This document shows, in pieces, positions 17,653-28,009 of a DNA stretch of 64,000 nt. The stretch covers positions 1 to 64,000 of the forward strand of contig NC_012861.1 in the NCBI RefSeq assembly GCF_000026945.1, read 5' to 3'. Source of the DNA: Candida dubliniensis CD36 (lineage: Eukaryota; Ascomycota; Pichiomycetes; Serinales; Debaryomycetaceae). The notes under the pieces were generated by a model that searched no databases, was not told the DNA's origin, and worked only from the letters and a program-made list of their open reading frames with translations. The position numbers were made by a program, and so were the translations under genes. Position 1 is the stretch's first letter, and every line of letters begins with the position of its first letter.

Positions 17653-18288
17653 ATGCACCGGCTCCGCAAATACTCCTCATCATGTCTTCTGGAACAATTC
17701 CGACTAGCAATGGGAAGAACTGCATCTCAAGCAATGATATTGACTTCTGCAACTACAACCATTAACGAATTGCATGGCATGACCTTGGGGTCAGTATGTT
17801 CATTATCGGTGTTCCCATCTCCGCTTATACAGTTCAATTTGCATTTACCATCATACACTTCGACCGAATTGCACAAACACAAGTTCCTTGCATTGCACGT
17901 ATTACCACCCACCAAAAACTCCGTTCATCTAAGTCGAATATTTGCCAAAGGTGTGAAACTAAACAAGGGCACCAAACTCGCTGCAACGAAAGAAGAGAAA
18001 ATCGACGGCCAGGTGTTTCATGAAATGACAAAGCCATTCACACGTTTACAACAAGGCGTCGACTACCTGTTTTATGATATAGCTGGTGTACAAATACCGG
18101 TGCTAAACGACGTCGAAACAACATTAATATGCCAAACCCAAGACACCTTCCCTGTCGATAATCACGAAATATGGGTCGCAAGCGTTGTCGATATACTACA
18201 CAACAAAACCTATTCACAAAAGTCTGGCGGAATATTATACTTTGACAGAGGGTTCCACAAGATTGGAAAATCGTTGTCTGAAGATTAG
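17653..18288 (+). CDS. flavin-reductase-like (FMN-binding split-barrel) protein
   Basis: 211 residues. After a short basic leader, MGRTASQAMILTSATT, LHGMTLGSVCSLSVFPSPLIQFNLHLPSYTSTEL and KFLALHVLPPTK follow the order of the flavin reductase-like domain (substrate pocket and FMN-phosphate loop, then the strand that ends in the dimer interface). VDYLFYDIAGVQIPVLNDVETTLICQTQDTFPVDNHEIWVASVVDI gives the later strands with the typical D-H-x-I/L-x-x-G/A-x-V pattern. The N-terminus could be a mitochondrial presequence. The reaction is unknown; relatives reduce flavins or bind FMN as oxidoreductases. It converges with the next gene. Confidence 0.75.
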   Translation: MHRLRKYSSSCLLEQFRLAMGRTASQAMILTSATTTINELHGMTLGSVCSLSVFPSPLIQFNLHLPSYTSTELHKHKFLALHVLPPTKNSVHLSRIFAKGVKLNKGTKLAATKEEKIDGQVFHEMTKPFTRLQQGVDYLFYDIAGVQIPVLNDVETTLICQTQDTFPVDNHEIWVASVVDILHNKTYSQKSGGILYFDRGFHKIGKSLSED

Positions 18289-18297
18289 ATATATATA

Positions 18298-20442
18298 TTA
18301 TGCTACTAATTCATTATACTCGAGAGTCAAATTTTCTGTTTCTTCGATAATTTTCGGCAAGATCGTCTCAAACTTTTCGTTGGTCCGCTTCATCCTCTTT
18401 GTAAATTTGGCCAGAATCTCATTCTTTTTTATATTCTTAATATCTGTAGACAAGTTGCGAAGCTCTTCCTGTTTGGCCGCTTGTTTCGCCATCAACTTCT
18501 GGCTCTTTGCACTGAGTGAGGCTAACTCATGACTGGCATTCTTCAATTCGGCTCTCGCGTCTTTCATACGTGACTCAAATTCACTATATGTCTTGTTCAA
18601 CTCAGCAATTTCTTGTACTTGCATCGACTCTTTGCTCTTCATTGCCTCCTGCAATTCACATTCTGTTTTATTCAACTCGGCAATCTCCTTATTCAAACCT
18701 TCAATTTCATTCTCCAATTGCATCACCGAATGTTTTAACCCTTTGATCTTTCCAAAAATACGATTATCATTACCTTGGCGGTTCTTTGAAATTTTACTTT
18801 TAAGCAACTCAATCGAGTTCCGCATCTCAGTTATCTTTTTGTTTTCATCCTTCTTATACTTTTTAAGCTTAGCCTTAAGGGTTTCGGTTTTGTTCATTAC
18901 CAACTCAAGTGACGTCTGCAAAGTGGCCAACGACGAAGTTTCTTTGCTCGACTTATTCATAATCTGGTTATCGTCGTTGGTAGTGTTTATAACAAGATGA
19001 TTCAACACCTGCGACTGGGCCACGATATCTACCTCATACTGAAACAACGGGGTCAATCCATAAATCACAAGATACTCACCCACAACCTTGAAATACGACC
19101 ATTTGATATTGTTTAATCTCACTTGGATGTCACTTGGTATTGACGACAACAAATGGAGTACAACCTTTGACGAATCAATCACCATAATTGCCATCGGGAC
19201 ATTTGGCTGCACTTCCTTGGTTAGAAAAACCCCACCCTCATTCTTCTTCTTTGTCAGTTCACCATTGAACAAGTTTGGGTTCTTCAAAATCGCTTTCACT
19301 GCAGCAATGATCGACCAAAACGGTTGCACAATAATGGTGTTCTCAATAAGAGTCACATTGGGAGAAATGGTGGTGGTTGTCAAACTTGTAGATGTAGTAG
19401 AACTGGTAAGCGAGGTGGTCGTACTGGTAGTAGTAGTCTTCATCGCCAAATTCGATAACGACGATGCCCGCATACGATTCTTCATAACCGACAACTTACT
19501 ATTAAAAGGGGAGATAATAAAATTCTCAAAATTCTTCAATGCAACCGAGTAGTTGCTCGCATAATTTCCATTAAACTTGGGCAAATCCTTAATCTCAATA
19601 TCCAACAACTTGTTGTTATCGACATTCACAGATATATCGTCGGTAATACTTGGTATCGAACTCTGAGCAATGGGCGATTTCCGAAACAACGCTTGGATAA
19701 TGGTGTGTATGCATAGAAACAAATAAACTTGCACATTCCATTGACTAAAATTAAAGTTGGTGATATGCGCCGAGTACTGCAGGGTATTGAAAAGCTGGAA
19801 CGATAGGTTGACCCAATTCAACACATAGTTGACATAGTTGATAATAATAAAACACACAATGGCATTTATCAAGTTGCTATTGAAAATACGATTCTTGTCA
19901 TCGTACTGGATTTTCGTAGTAAACTTTTTCGAGGAGATCGAGTTGATATAGTTTATCGATGACGAGCCAATAAACTCACTTGCAACTATCGCCTTTGAAA
20001 GAATAACTAGATAGTTGAAATAGCTTTTCCTCTTTACCACTCTGCTCAAACCATAAAAAAGAAACACGTCTATCCCACCCATCTTGATAAAAGTCACAAA
20101 CGAGTGTTTAAAACTGGCAAATGTCAATTTATGCAGTTGTGGCAATAAAAAGTTTATTAAGAATTTCCCACCCATAAAGTTAGACCCCAACATCAAATAA
20201 ACCACCAAGAGCCCTAAAGACATGTATTGCGGGAACGAAAGCATAATGAACACCACAGACAATATATCACGCAAGCTCGAGGAGGAAGGGAAGTTGGCAT
20301 TATTGTTTTGGTACTGGTGATGAAGATCGGATGTTGATCGCGAACGCATGCGAGCAGTGGTAGTTTGTAATATCTCATGGTTGCTGTTTGTATCGTGATA
20401 AGAGGGAGTCACGTTCCGGTTCGTCGTCAGAGTTTGCTGCAT
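18298..20442 (-). CDS. membrane and coiled-coil protein, NNF2-like
   Basis: 714 residues from the ATG at 20442 (MQQTLTTNRNVTPSYHD), chosen because upstream frame crosses a 20-base homopolymer. About residues 55-240 hold several hydrophobic segments (LSVVFIMLSFPQYMSLGLLVVYLML, LINAIVCFIIINYVNYVLNWVNLSF, WNVQVYLFLCIHTIIQALF). A Ser/Thr-rich linker is followed by a domain and then a long coiled coil from about 510 to the end (LEIEGLNKEIAELNKTE, EIAELNKTYSEFESRMKDARAEL). This layout resembles Saccharomyces Nnf2, an ER-associated protein of poorly known role; identification is tentative. It stands divergently to NDT80. Confidence 0.6.
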   Translation of the reverse strand: MQQTLTTNRNVTPSYHDTNSNHEILQTTTARMRSRSTSDLHHQYQNNNANFPSSSSLRDILSVVFIMLSFPQYMSLGLLVVYLMLGSNFMGGKFLINFLLPQLHKLTFASFKHSFVTFIKMGGIDVFLFYGLSRVVKRKSYFNYLVILSKAIVASEFIGSSSINYINSISSKKFTTKIQYDDKNRIFNSNLINAIVCFIIINYVNYVLNWVNLSFQLFNTLQYSAHITNFNFSQWNVQVYLFLCIHTIIQALFRKSPIAQSSIPSITDDISVNVDNNKLLDIEIKDLPKFNGNYASNYSVALKNFENFIISPFNSKLSVMKNRMRASSLSNLAMKTTTTSTTTSLTSSTTSTSLTTTTISPNVTLIENTIIVQPFWSIIAAVKAILKNPNLFNGELTKKKNEGGVFLTKEVQPNVPMAIMVIDSSKVVLHLLSSIPSDIQVRLNNIKWSYFKVVGEYLVIYGLTPLFQYEVDIVAQSQVLNHLVINTTNDDNQIMNKSSKETSSLATLQTSLELVMNKTETLKAKLKKYKKDENKKITEMRNSIELLKSKISKNRQGNDNRIFGKIKGLKHSVMQLENEIEGLNKEIAELNKTECELQEAMKSKESMQVQEIAELNKTYSEFESRMKDARAELKNASHELASLSAKSQKLMAKQAAKQEELRNLSTDIKNIKKNEILAKFTKRMKRTNEKFETILPKIIEETENLTLEYNELVA

Positions 20443-21709
20443 GACATGGATTGGGGGGAAGATACTCTGGTATGTCTTGTGGCGAGTTGATGAAAAATTA
20501 TTAGTTCGCTTGATGCGTAGCTTTGAAAAAAAAAAAAAAAAAAAATAGGAGAGAAAATTTTCATTTCGGCTCGTATGAGAGGTAGTCCTATTTTGGGGTT
20601 TCAGAGTTATTCCTCTAGGCCTAGCCATATCAAAGGAACCAATGGCCTTAACGTGTCGTACCTTCCATATACATTTCTGACAAACATTTTTTTGGGGCAG
20701 ATTTTTACCCAAAAAGCAAGTATAAACTTACCTTTTTTTTCTACACAAGTCACAAGAACCTAACCTTCCAGGGGAAACCTTCATTTTGTTACGTTTGCAC
20801 AAACTCTTTGCCCACAATAAAACAACAGTCTTAACAACAAACGACCGTTGATACTGTCCTAGCCTTACTGTTGTCTGTGCTTGATTATGAGCACAAGATA
20901 TCGACTAAACTTGCCCCAAACAATCGACTTTTGTGGTACTAGCTAACTTTTAGTGATGGCACGTACTTGTGAAAAATTCTAGTTTAGTGTTTTATACACT
21001 CCACTACTAACTCCTTCCCTTCAAGAACCAACAGCCAATCCTTGTTTATTGTGGCAAGTTTTTTTTTTTTTTTTTTTTGTTTGGAATTTGTACTTTTTTG
21101 GTTTTGTATTCCAACGGTTTTTGATATCTGACGGTGTCACTTTTCGGTCACACTGTTATATTCAAGATTTTTTTTTTACATTGCTACATCATGCAAAACA
21201 ATCACACATTGCCTGACGGCTTAGCGCCTCTGATGTGAGATGGATAAATATGAAATTATAATATAGGTTGCCTATAAAAGTTTATTACGGCCATACGGCA
21301 ATTTTGTTATCTCTGGCAATTGCATTGTTTCTAGTCTACCTAAAATCCCATTGGCTCACCTAATTCTCAGTAATGTCGCGTTTTTCTCCAAAAAAACCTC
21401 AATGTGACGCACAAGATATTAAATCTGCATTGTAACATAAAGTCATGACAAACAATTACAGCATTACATTTATAACTTACAGACCAAACTTTGGAACACA
21501 AAAACCCGCAGCGTCGTCGTTTTCTTTACAATCCGAAATTAAGTTTTTCACCAGTGTTTGTGTTTTCAAGATCTTATTCAAATCATATTTAGATAGTATC
21601 ACCAACTAGACGGGCTTAGAAAAAACCCACCACAAACCTCCTTTCCTCGATATTGGAAAATCTTTTGCCCGAATAAACCTCTTATTTTAAATTGTACATG
21701 AAATGTACA

Positions 21710-21740
<31 letters not shown>

Positions 21741-22345
21741 GTGGCGATTTGCACTTTCTCTTCAAAATTTAATTTGTCCAAAATTTTTCTCTTTTGTTGA
21801 TTCTTTTTTTTTTTTCTATATAAATTCAACCTTGACTACAACTCCAAAGATTAAGTTTGTGTTTATTTGAATAACTTTACTACATTCAACTCTCCAACGT
21901 TTGTTACATCCCCCCATCTTACCCCCCAGATAAACCGTTTGCTGCTAATTCCTCCAACTTGTCAGAGTCTTCTTTAAAAAAAAAGAAATTCAAAACAGTC
22001 AGTAGTGCACATTTGGATAAAAAAACCGAATTTTCAATCCCATCACATCAAACGGAACGACAAAAAAAAAAAAAACAACATTAAAATTTTTTTTCTTTTT
22101 CTTCCCATCTCCATAATACATTCCTTCAACCCAACCTCCTTTCAGAATTTTTTCGTTAAAGTAAACGGGAACACCATACCAACAGATATAACTTCCCTGA
22201 TTGTACCAGAGTCTTGTTGACAAAGTTTCAGCGAAAAAAAAAAAAAACCCAACTTTCACAAAGTCTAGACAGCATCAACAACAAAAACTTTTTTTTTTTT
22301 TTTTTCTGTTTCGAATAACCTTTTCACGACACCCAGACGGTATTT
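20443..22345. promoter_or_regulatory. 1.9 kb divergent regulatory region upstream of NDT80
   Basis: No gene seen. Long homopolymers at 20526-20545, 21061-21078, 21714-21740 and 22288-22305. The large size is typical of regulator genes in this yeast. It contains a mid-sporulation element match at 21737-21745 and a partial one at 21495-21503. The region just before the ATG is rich in C/T and A, like a long 5' leader. Short frames at 21599-21829 and 21999-22259 are homopolymer artefacts. Confidence 0.65.
21737..21745 (-). promoter_or_regulatory. mid-sporulation element match (Ndt80 site)
   Basis: Minus strand reads GCCACAAAA, a full match to gNCRCAAAW, the DNA sequence bound by Ndt80-family proteins. 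It lies about 600 bp upstream of the NDT80 ATG. A second core, CACAAAA, stands on the plus strand at 21497-21503. Binding is not shown, only the motif. Confidence 0.45.
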
Positions 22346-24139
22346 ATGAATCAAACTCTAGTCAGAATGATGAACTTACCTAACGAAGATCCTAACGTAT
22401 CGAGCGAAGAGGCTGCTGCTGCTAATGTTGCAACTATTCACAATATCAAGAACGAGGATTCTATGCATCATCAATTTGGTCACCATCAGCCTTCCATTTA
22501 TGATCAACAAGCCCAACAGGCTCAACAACACCAGCAACAGCTTCCTCACCATCCGATCCATTACCATGGTATTGCTCAGCAACAGCAATCTCAACTTCCT
22601 CATTTTGCTATGCACCCATCTGCCCAAGCCAATAACCACCAACACGCTCCACAGCCATACCAGCAGATGTCGCACTACAATGCCCAGCAAATGCACCAAC
22701 AACAATTGCACCATCAATTAATGACCCCAAACCCATACCAACAACATTTCCAACAACAAATGCACCCTCAATTACACCATGAGGATCATTTGAATATGCA
22801 TTTCAACCCTATGTCTTTTCAACAACAGCAGCAGCAGCAACAGGCGCAACAACATTTGCACCATTTCGGCCACCAAATTCCTACTTCTGCTCAACAACAA
22901 GGTCCAGCTCCTCAGCAACCACATTTGCATCAACAAATTCCTCATCCATTGTCACACCATCAAACCCCACAACCAACACCACAACCTTTGGTTCAACAAC
23001 AACAGCAACAACAACAACAACTGCCTCAACCTGCAAGACAACCACGTCAAACAAAGAAACAAAAACAGCAGCAACAGCAACAACAACAAGCTAACCAAGA
23101 CCGAGCCGACGCTCACTCGCAAGCCCAACAACATCATATGGCAATGTTGGCTCGTGCTAACCAAAACGATATGTTGGAATCGTCTACCAGAAAAGTCGCT
23201 CCCAGATCAAGCGACTTGTTCCGTGTTGGGCCGCCATTCTCTATCACCAAGCAGCACCAGCCAGTTTATTGTGTGGGAACCGATATGCCAGTGACACCAT
23301 TATTGCATGCCCGTATTGATAGAGGGTTCGAAATGGGAGAAACCGGTTCCTGGATTGGGTACAAACGTAACTATTTTACTTTGGTTGCATCGTTTACATT
23401 GCAAGACTTTGATTTTGAAAAGTTTATTGGCAACAAGTTTTACACATACGACAAGATCAATAACAAGGTAAATGGGTTCCCACCCCATCACCCAAGCCAC
23501 CCTCAAAACCAACCACAAAACCACCCAAACCACCCCCACCACAACCAACACGCGGGTGAAGTGAGGGTTCCCATTACTTACTTTGCCATTAGGTTAGTGG
23601 CAAAATGCTCTGATGAAGATGTTGCCATTTCATTAATCCAACACACTGCTAAAAGAGATAAAGGCCCACAGTTCCCACCACCAATCTACCCAGCAGTTCC
23701 ATCCGATTTGCCTGATCATGAAACCGTAAAAGTAAGTTGTAATAAACGTAACAACAACAAGATCGAAACCATGAACAAAATCTTTTATTTCGATAGAGGA
23801 AACTACTACCAAGAATACAATTTGGATAGCTACAAGGACCAATCGATATTGAAAAGCTACCCAAGCCAATCCATTTCCAAAGTGGCTAGATTTGAAAGAA
23901 TTCAATTTACCAGCTCTATCAGAGTTAAAAGCACCAACACAGCTGCTAGATACTTTACCTTGCATGTTGAATTATTGGGTATAATCGAGGATGAAGACTT
24001 ACAGATTCAACCAATCTTATTAAGCTCAATTGAGTCACCACCTTTGATCGTCAGAGGTAGATCTCCTTCAAGTTACCACAAGGATAGAACTTCTGGTTAT
24101 AGGGCTACAAACACTCCTACACCTACACCTCCACAATAA
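22346..24139 (+). CDS. NDT80: NDT80-family p53-like transcription factor
   Basis: 597 residues. The first 270 are rich in Gln and His (runs at about 22821-22850, 22996-23022 and 23065-23093), typical of a disordered activation region. The Ndt80 immunoglobulin-like DNA-binding domain runs from about 280 to 580: DLFRVGPPFSITKQHQPVYCVGTDM, ARIDRGFEM, WIGYKRNYFTLVASFTL, VPITYFAIRLVAKCSDE, FERIQFTSSIRVKSTNTAARYFTLHVEL, IESPPLIVRGRSPSSY. A His/Pro/Asn-rich insert splits the domain near residues 375-400. In C. albicans NDT80 controls biofilm formation, drug efflux and filamentation instead of sporulation. Two other paralogs exist there (REP1, RON1), but the Gln-rich N-terminus favours NDT80. Confidence 0.88.
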   Translation: MNQTLVRMMNLPNEDPNVSSEEAAAANVATIHNIKNEDSMHHQFGHHQPSIYDQQAQQAQQHQQQLPHHPIHYHGIAQQQQSQLPHFAMHPSAQANNHQHAPQPYQQMSHYNAQQMHQQQLHHQLMTPNPYQQHFQQQMHPQLHHEDHLNMHFNPMSFQQQQQQQQAQQHLHHFGHQIPTSAQQQGPAPQQPHLHQQIPHPLSHHQTPQPTPQPLVQQQQQQQQQLPQPARQPRQTKKQKQQQQQQQQANQDRADAHSQAQQHHMAMLARANQNDMLESSTRKVAPRSSDLFRVGPPFSITKQHQPVYCVGTDMPVTPLLHARIDRGFEMGETGSWIGYKRNYFTLVASFTLQDFDFEKFIGNKFYTYDKINNKVNGFPPHHPSHPQNQPQNHPNHPHHNQHAGEVRVPITYFAIRLVAKCSDEDVAISLIQHTAKRDKGPQFPPPIYPAVPSDLPDHETVKVSCNKRNNNKIETMNKIFYFDRGNYYQEYNLDSYKDQSILKSYPSQSISKVARFERIQFTSSIRVKSTNTAARYFTLHVELLGIIEDEDLQIQPILLSSIESPPLIVRGRSPSSYHKDRTSGYRATNTPTPTPPQ

Positions 24140-24608
24140 CCAAATTACTTGTTACACTAACTATAGATTTTTTTTTTTTTTTTTGATGATGACGAAGAAA
24201 GGTTGGTTTTTTGTTTATAAAAATTTTGTATTATATTTTAAAAGAAAAAAGAATCCAAAGATTACAAAACATAAAAAAAAAAAATACATAAATACATACA
24301 ACTTTGGACTAATTTATACATATACACTGATACATATAGCTTTCATTTGTAATAGTATTGCATCATGAATTTTATAGTCTAAAGTATAAAGATAAACTTG
24401 TTTTTTTGTTTTTGCCCCACCGAGCGTGCTCCCCCACCCCCACAAAAAAAGCGGTGGTAGGCATGTGTCGTGCGTCAAGCCAAATACTGTAAATCACCCG
24501 CACGATAGGTTTCGTTTCCAACGTAAGACAAAAAAAAAAAAAAAAAATTATTTGATTCTCATCAAATAATAATTGTGCAATTAATAATATTCACCAAGTA
24601 TTCCTCCT
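24140..24608. other. intergenic, NDT80 3' end and LEU5 promoter
   Basis: AT-rich with T-runs at 24168-24184 and a 17-base poly-A at 24531-24547, about 60 bp before the LEU5 ATG. A C/G-rich patch near 24417-24460 includes runs of five C. No gene seen. Confidence 0.45.
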
Positions 24609-25826
24609 ATGACCCAATCAAACACTAACTCAGGCACGGACAAGGTACCCAACGTATCTCTAATACCGTCTAGCGCCAAACCAGTATATACCCGTATCCC
24701 CATACCAGGCCATCTAAGCAATGATCAATCAACCCCCATTGAGGATATAAAGATTATCGATAAGCAAAGTATAGACTACATAATAAGGTCAGGTCTAGCA
24801 GGTGGGTTGGCTGGATCGTGTGCCAAAACCTTAGTGGCACCCTTGGACAGAATAAAGATTTTGTTCCAAACATCAAACCCCGAATTCTTAAAGTATAGAG
24901 GAACATTTGGGGGGTTCATTGATGCCGGGAAACGTATATGGAAAACCGATGGGGTAATGGGGTTGTACCAAGGGAACTCGGTGACTTTATTGCGAATTTT
25001 CCCCTATGCAGCAATAAAGTTTGTTGCCTATGAACAGATTCGTACGTTTTTGATCCCCAACGACAGCTACGAAACCGCCGCTAGAAGATTTATGGCTGGG
25101 TCGTTGTCTGGACTAGCATCAGTGTTTTTCACCTATCCACTAGATTTAGTTAGAGTAAGATTAGCATTTGAAACTAGAAACTTATCTCATGCACAAATCC
25201 ATCACCACCACAAAGAGTTTATGGCCCATCGTCGAGGAAGAATATTTTCCACTGTCATGCTAATCTATAACGAAAACCCGCCAATAAAAACCACCGACCC
25301 ATCGTGGTTAAAGTTTATGAGGAAATTTTCGCCATCACCCATTCAGCATTTGGCCAATTTCTACCGTGGGTTTGCCCCGACAATATTGGGTATGATTCCC
25401 TATGCTGGTGTCTCATTCTATACTCACGATTTATTACACGATATCTTACGCTCCAAATGGCTCGCAAAGTACACCGTCCAATCAGTAAACCACCAAAACG
25501 TTGTCGTAAAGAAAAAGGGGAAGTCATCTAGAGAATCACGTGCACCCCTAAAAGCATATGCACAATTATTTGCTGGTGGGTTGGCTGGGTTGTGTTCCCA
25601 GACCGCGGCGTACCCCTTTGAGGTTATCCGAAGAAGAATGCAAGTTGGAGGCGCCATCAACCAGGGCCAGTTTTTGTCATTCAAAAATACTGCAAAATTG
25701 ATCTATCGTGAAAACGGGCTTAGAGGGTTTTTCGTTGGGTTGAGTATTGGGTATATGAAAGTAGTACCCATGGTTGCATGCTCTTTCTTTGTTTACGAGA
25801 GAATGAAAAAGTTTTTAGGTATATAG
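24609..25826 (+). CDS. LEU5: mitochondrial CoA carrier, LEU5 type
   Basis: 405 residues with the three tandem repeats of the mitochondrial carrier family. The signature motifs are PLDRIK (first repeat), PLDLVR (second) and PFEVIR (third), each followed by the G-rich second half (YRGTFGGFIDAGKRIWKTDGVMGLYQGN; NFYRGFAPTILGMIPYAGVSFYTHD; FFVGLSIGYMKVVPMVACSFFVYE). The GNSVTLLRIFPYAAIKFVAYE and the long loops match Leu5/SLC25A42-type carriers, which import coenzyme A (exchanged for adenine nucleotides) across the inner membrane. N-terminal 60 residues are a polar extension. Faces the next gene tail to tail. Confidence 0.88.
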   Translation: MTQSNTNSGTDKVPNVSLIPSSAKPVYTRIPIPGHLSNDQSTPIEDIKIIDKQSIDYIIRSGLAGGLAGSCAKTLVAPLDRIKILFQTSNPEFLKYRGTFGGFIDAGKRIWKTDGVMGLYQGNSVTLLRIFPYAAIKFVAYEQIRTFLIPNDSYETAARRFMAGSLSGLASVFFTYPLDLVRVRLAFETRNLSHAQIHHHHKEFMAHRRGRIFSTVMLIYNENPPIKTTDPSWLKFMRKFSPSPIQHLANFYRGFAPTILGMIPYAGVSFYTHDLLHDILRSKWLAKYTVQSVNHQNVVVKKKGKSSRESRAPLKAYAQLFAGGLAGLCSQTAAYPFEVIRRRMQVGGAINQGQFLSFKNTAKLIYRENGLRGFFVGLSIGYMKVVPMVACSFFVYERMKKFLGI

Positions 25827-25879
25827 AAAGGCCTGTTTATTTATTTATTTATTTATGTACATGAAATGCTTGTCCAACT

Positions 25880-26527
25880 CTAAAAGAACCACCACCATTT
25901 TTTGTTACCTGCCTTGACTCCAAACTTTGTCGAGGATGCAGTGATATCTTTGATCCCGGATTTGGCCAAATCCTTAGCAATACTGGCAGTGGTCGAAAAC
26001 TTATCAGTACCAATCCTGAACCCCCACCCTCTCAAAACTCTTACTACCCCTGGAGTTATGGCAGCAGTGATGGGCAACCGAATGAAAATCAACGATTTAT
26101 GAATCCCATAGGCAATGGCAAACTCCGTCCATGAAAATTGGCTCAATATATAGCTGGCCATCGACCCAGAGTTTTCGGGAGCTGGTTCACCATGCGATTC
26201 AATGTCTTGTTGAATCTTGTTAATCTCTTGCTTCTTCTTTAACTCTTCGTCGGAAACACCGTATCCAAACGTCTGTTTCACTTTATTTTCATACACTTCA
26301 ATCTTTTCTTGTCCCATAGAGTGAACCAAAACATAACATATGGGCAAATCAATACATGAAAGTCCCAAGTATACCGCAAGAGCCGGATACCCATACTCCT
26401 TCATTAGGGCCTTAATTCCCTGCGGTTTCTTATTCGGTGGGATACGTGTAGATTGGAACCTGAATGATCGGAATATCCCATTATTAATTGGCCTGAATGC
26501 AACGCCAAAACCCTTGAATAGAAACAT
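25880..26527 (-). CDS. mitochondrial DUF1279 protein (NAT2/FAM210-like)
   Basis: 215 residues from the ATG at 26527 (MFLFKGFGVAFRPINN). A basic presequence is followed by GIKALMKEYGYPALAVYLGLSCIDLPICYVLVHSMG, the hallmark of DUF1279: the K-x-Y-G-x-x-x-x-x-Y-L start of a transmembrane helix. A coiled middle (KKKQEINKIQQDIES) leads to a second helix (FAIAYGIHKSLIFIRLPITAAITPGVVRVLRGWGF). Relatives are inner-membrane proteins (yeast Nat2, animal FAM210). Role here unknown. Its start is 91 bp beyond the stop of the TCD gene on the same strand. Confidence 0.82.
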   Translation of the reverse strand: MFLFKGFGVAFRPINNGIFRSFRFQSTRIPPNKKPQGIKALMKEYGYPALAVYLGLSCIDLPICYVLVHSMGQEKIEVYENKVKQTFGYGVSDEELKKKQEINKIQQDIESHGEPAPENSGSMASYILSQFSWTEFAIAYGIHKSLIFIRLPITAAITPGVVRVLRGWGFRIGTDKFSTTASIAKDLAKSGIKDITASSTKFGVKAGNKKWWWFF

Positions 26528-26618
26528 CGTTGGATAAGAGCAAAAAACTAGAGAATTTTTTTTTTTTTTTTTTTGTTTTTTTCCAGAAAAACCTTTTTTT
26601 TTTTTTTTGTCTATACAC

Positions 26619-27914
26619 TTATCTAAACTGAGAAAAATACTTTTCATCTGCGAATCTTGATTTCACCAAATCAACCACCTCCTTCAGATACACATCTTCG
26701 ATCTTTTCACCGCCATTGAGGACTCTTTTTTCGTGATTTCTTTGTTCGTCTTTAGTCATCACAACAACATTCTGCAACGATATTTCTTTACTGGGGTCCC
26801 ATCGAGATAATGTCAAACGTGTAGAATAATTCGATATCGGCGATTTCCCACGGAAAACCTCCTCCAACACATAATTAACTTCATGCATGGCTATCTGCAC
26901 CCGTTGGTCGGTCTTGCCTATCCTTGTTTGCTGTCCAGCAAGACTTTGCAACAAGTCGTCATAAATCTTGTACCTATTCTTGCCTTCAACCGGCTCCATG
27001 GGATACCCGGCCACAGTAGTTAAAATATATGTAGCAATGGCCAATCCAAACATACCAGGCATTGTACCCAAAACCGGCAAGATTCTCACTCGGAAATCCT
27101 TCAAGGCCGACAACTGATCAACATCTCCCTTGGTAAATTCGTCGTCGGGCAACGGCAACAACTTGGCCTTTCTCGGATCAGGCTTTTCTGCTGAAAACAC
27201 AACAGGTATACCATTAACAATCCCACGTTTCTTGAGAATTACTCTGATTTTCTTCATCAACGGATCTTCTTCGGTTTTGGAAATATCAGCCAAATTAATT
27301 CTAGTAGGGTCCAGCTTTGTGGCTGCTCCACCCGAAGATACAATCGGCAACTTCTTTTCATAACAATACGTCAACAAGTCACACTTTGTGTCCAAATTAT
27401 CAATACAATCAACAATAAATGTTGGCTGGAAACCATCGCTATAAATCAACTCTTCTGCCAGCTCTAGGTTCCATAACTGATTGCGGGTATCTATCTCTAT
27501 CCAAGGAGCGATTTCCAATAAATGGTTCTTGATACATTCCACTTTGGGGATCCCAACATCTTTTAATGTTGCTACTGCATGTCGATTCAATGAGCTCAAC
27601 GACACTTGATCAAAATCAATGATACGCAAACTTTCAACACCTGATCTCGCCAACATGGTGGCAACCCAGGAGCCAACACCACCTGCTCCAACAACCACAA
27701 CTCGCTGCTTACGCACCTTGTCCATGCCGTCTTCAGTAAGAAAGGCATAGTTTCGGGCTAATTGTTCACGAATCAATTCTTCAGAGTGGTCTCGTTTGAC
27801 AGGTGTGGTTTGTGGTGCCACTTTCTTTCTTTCATAGCAATGGAACGCTTCTACTAATCCAATAGTAACAGCAGCAGTTGCCACTACAGATAGTATTACA
27901 GATCTTGGTGACAT
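26619..27914 (-). CDS. tRNA t6A dehydratase, TCD1/TCD2 type
   Basis: 431 residues. An N-terminal membrane helix (VILSVVATAAVTIGLVEAF) is followed by an E1/ThiF-like Rossmann fold: VVVVGAGGVGSWVATMLARSGV (G76-G81), RIIDFDQVSLSSLNRHAVAT, FIVDCIDNLDTKCDLLTYC, LPIVSSGGAATKLDPTRI and GTMPGMFGLAIATYILT. This matches the TcdA/Tcd1/Tcd2 enzymes of the mitochondrial outer membrane that use ATP to cyclise N6-threonylcarbamoyladenosine at tRNA position 37 to ct6A. I cannot tell Tcd1 from Tcd2. The T tract at 27955-27974 lies upstream of the start. Confidence 0.88.
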   Translation of the reverse strand: MSPRSVILSVVATAAVTIGLVEAFHCYERKKVAPQTTPVKRDHSEELIREQLARNYAFLTEDGMDKVRKQRVVVVGAGGVGSWVATMLARSGVESLRIIDFDQVSLSSLNRHAVATLKDVGIPKVECIKNHLLEIAPWIEIDTRNQLWNLELAEELIYSDGFQPTFIVDCIDNLDTKCDLLTYCYEKKLPIVSSGGAATKLDPTRINLADISKTEEDPLMKKIRVILKKRGIVNGIPVVFSAEKPDPRKAKLLPLPDDEFTKGDVDQLSALKDFRVRILPVLGTMPGMFGLAIATYILTTVAGYPMEPVEGKNRYKIYDDLLQSLAGQQTRIGKTDQRVQIAMHEVNYVLEEVFRGKSPISNYSTRLTLSRWDPSKEISLQNVVVMTKDEQRNHEKRVLNGGEKIEDVYLKEVVDLVKSRFADEKYFSQFR

Positions 27915-28009
27915 TTGAAGATGATAAAGAGATGCTCCACCAAAAAAGAAAAAATTTTTTTTTTTTTTTTTTTTCTGATAAACTTTCTATATTTCGCGCG
28001 TCTATACAA

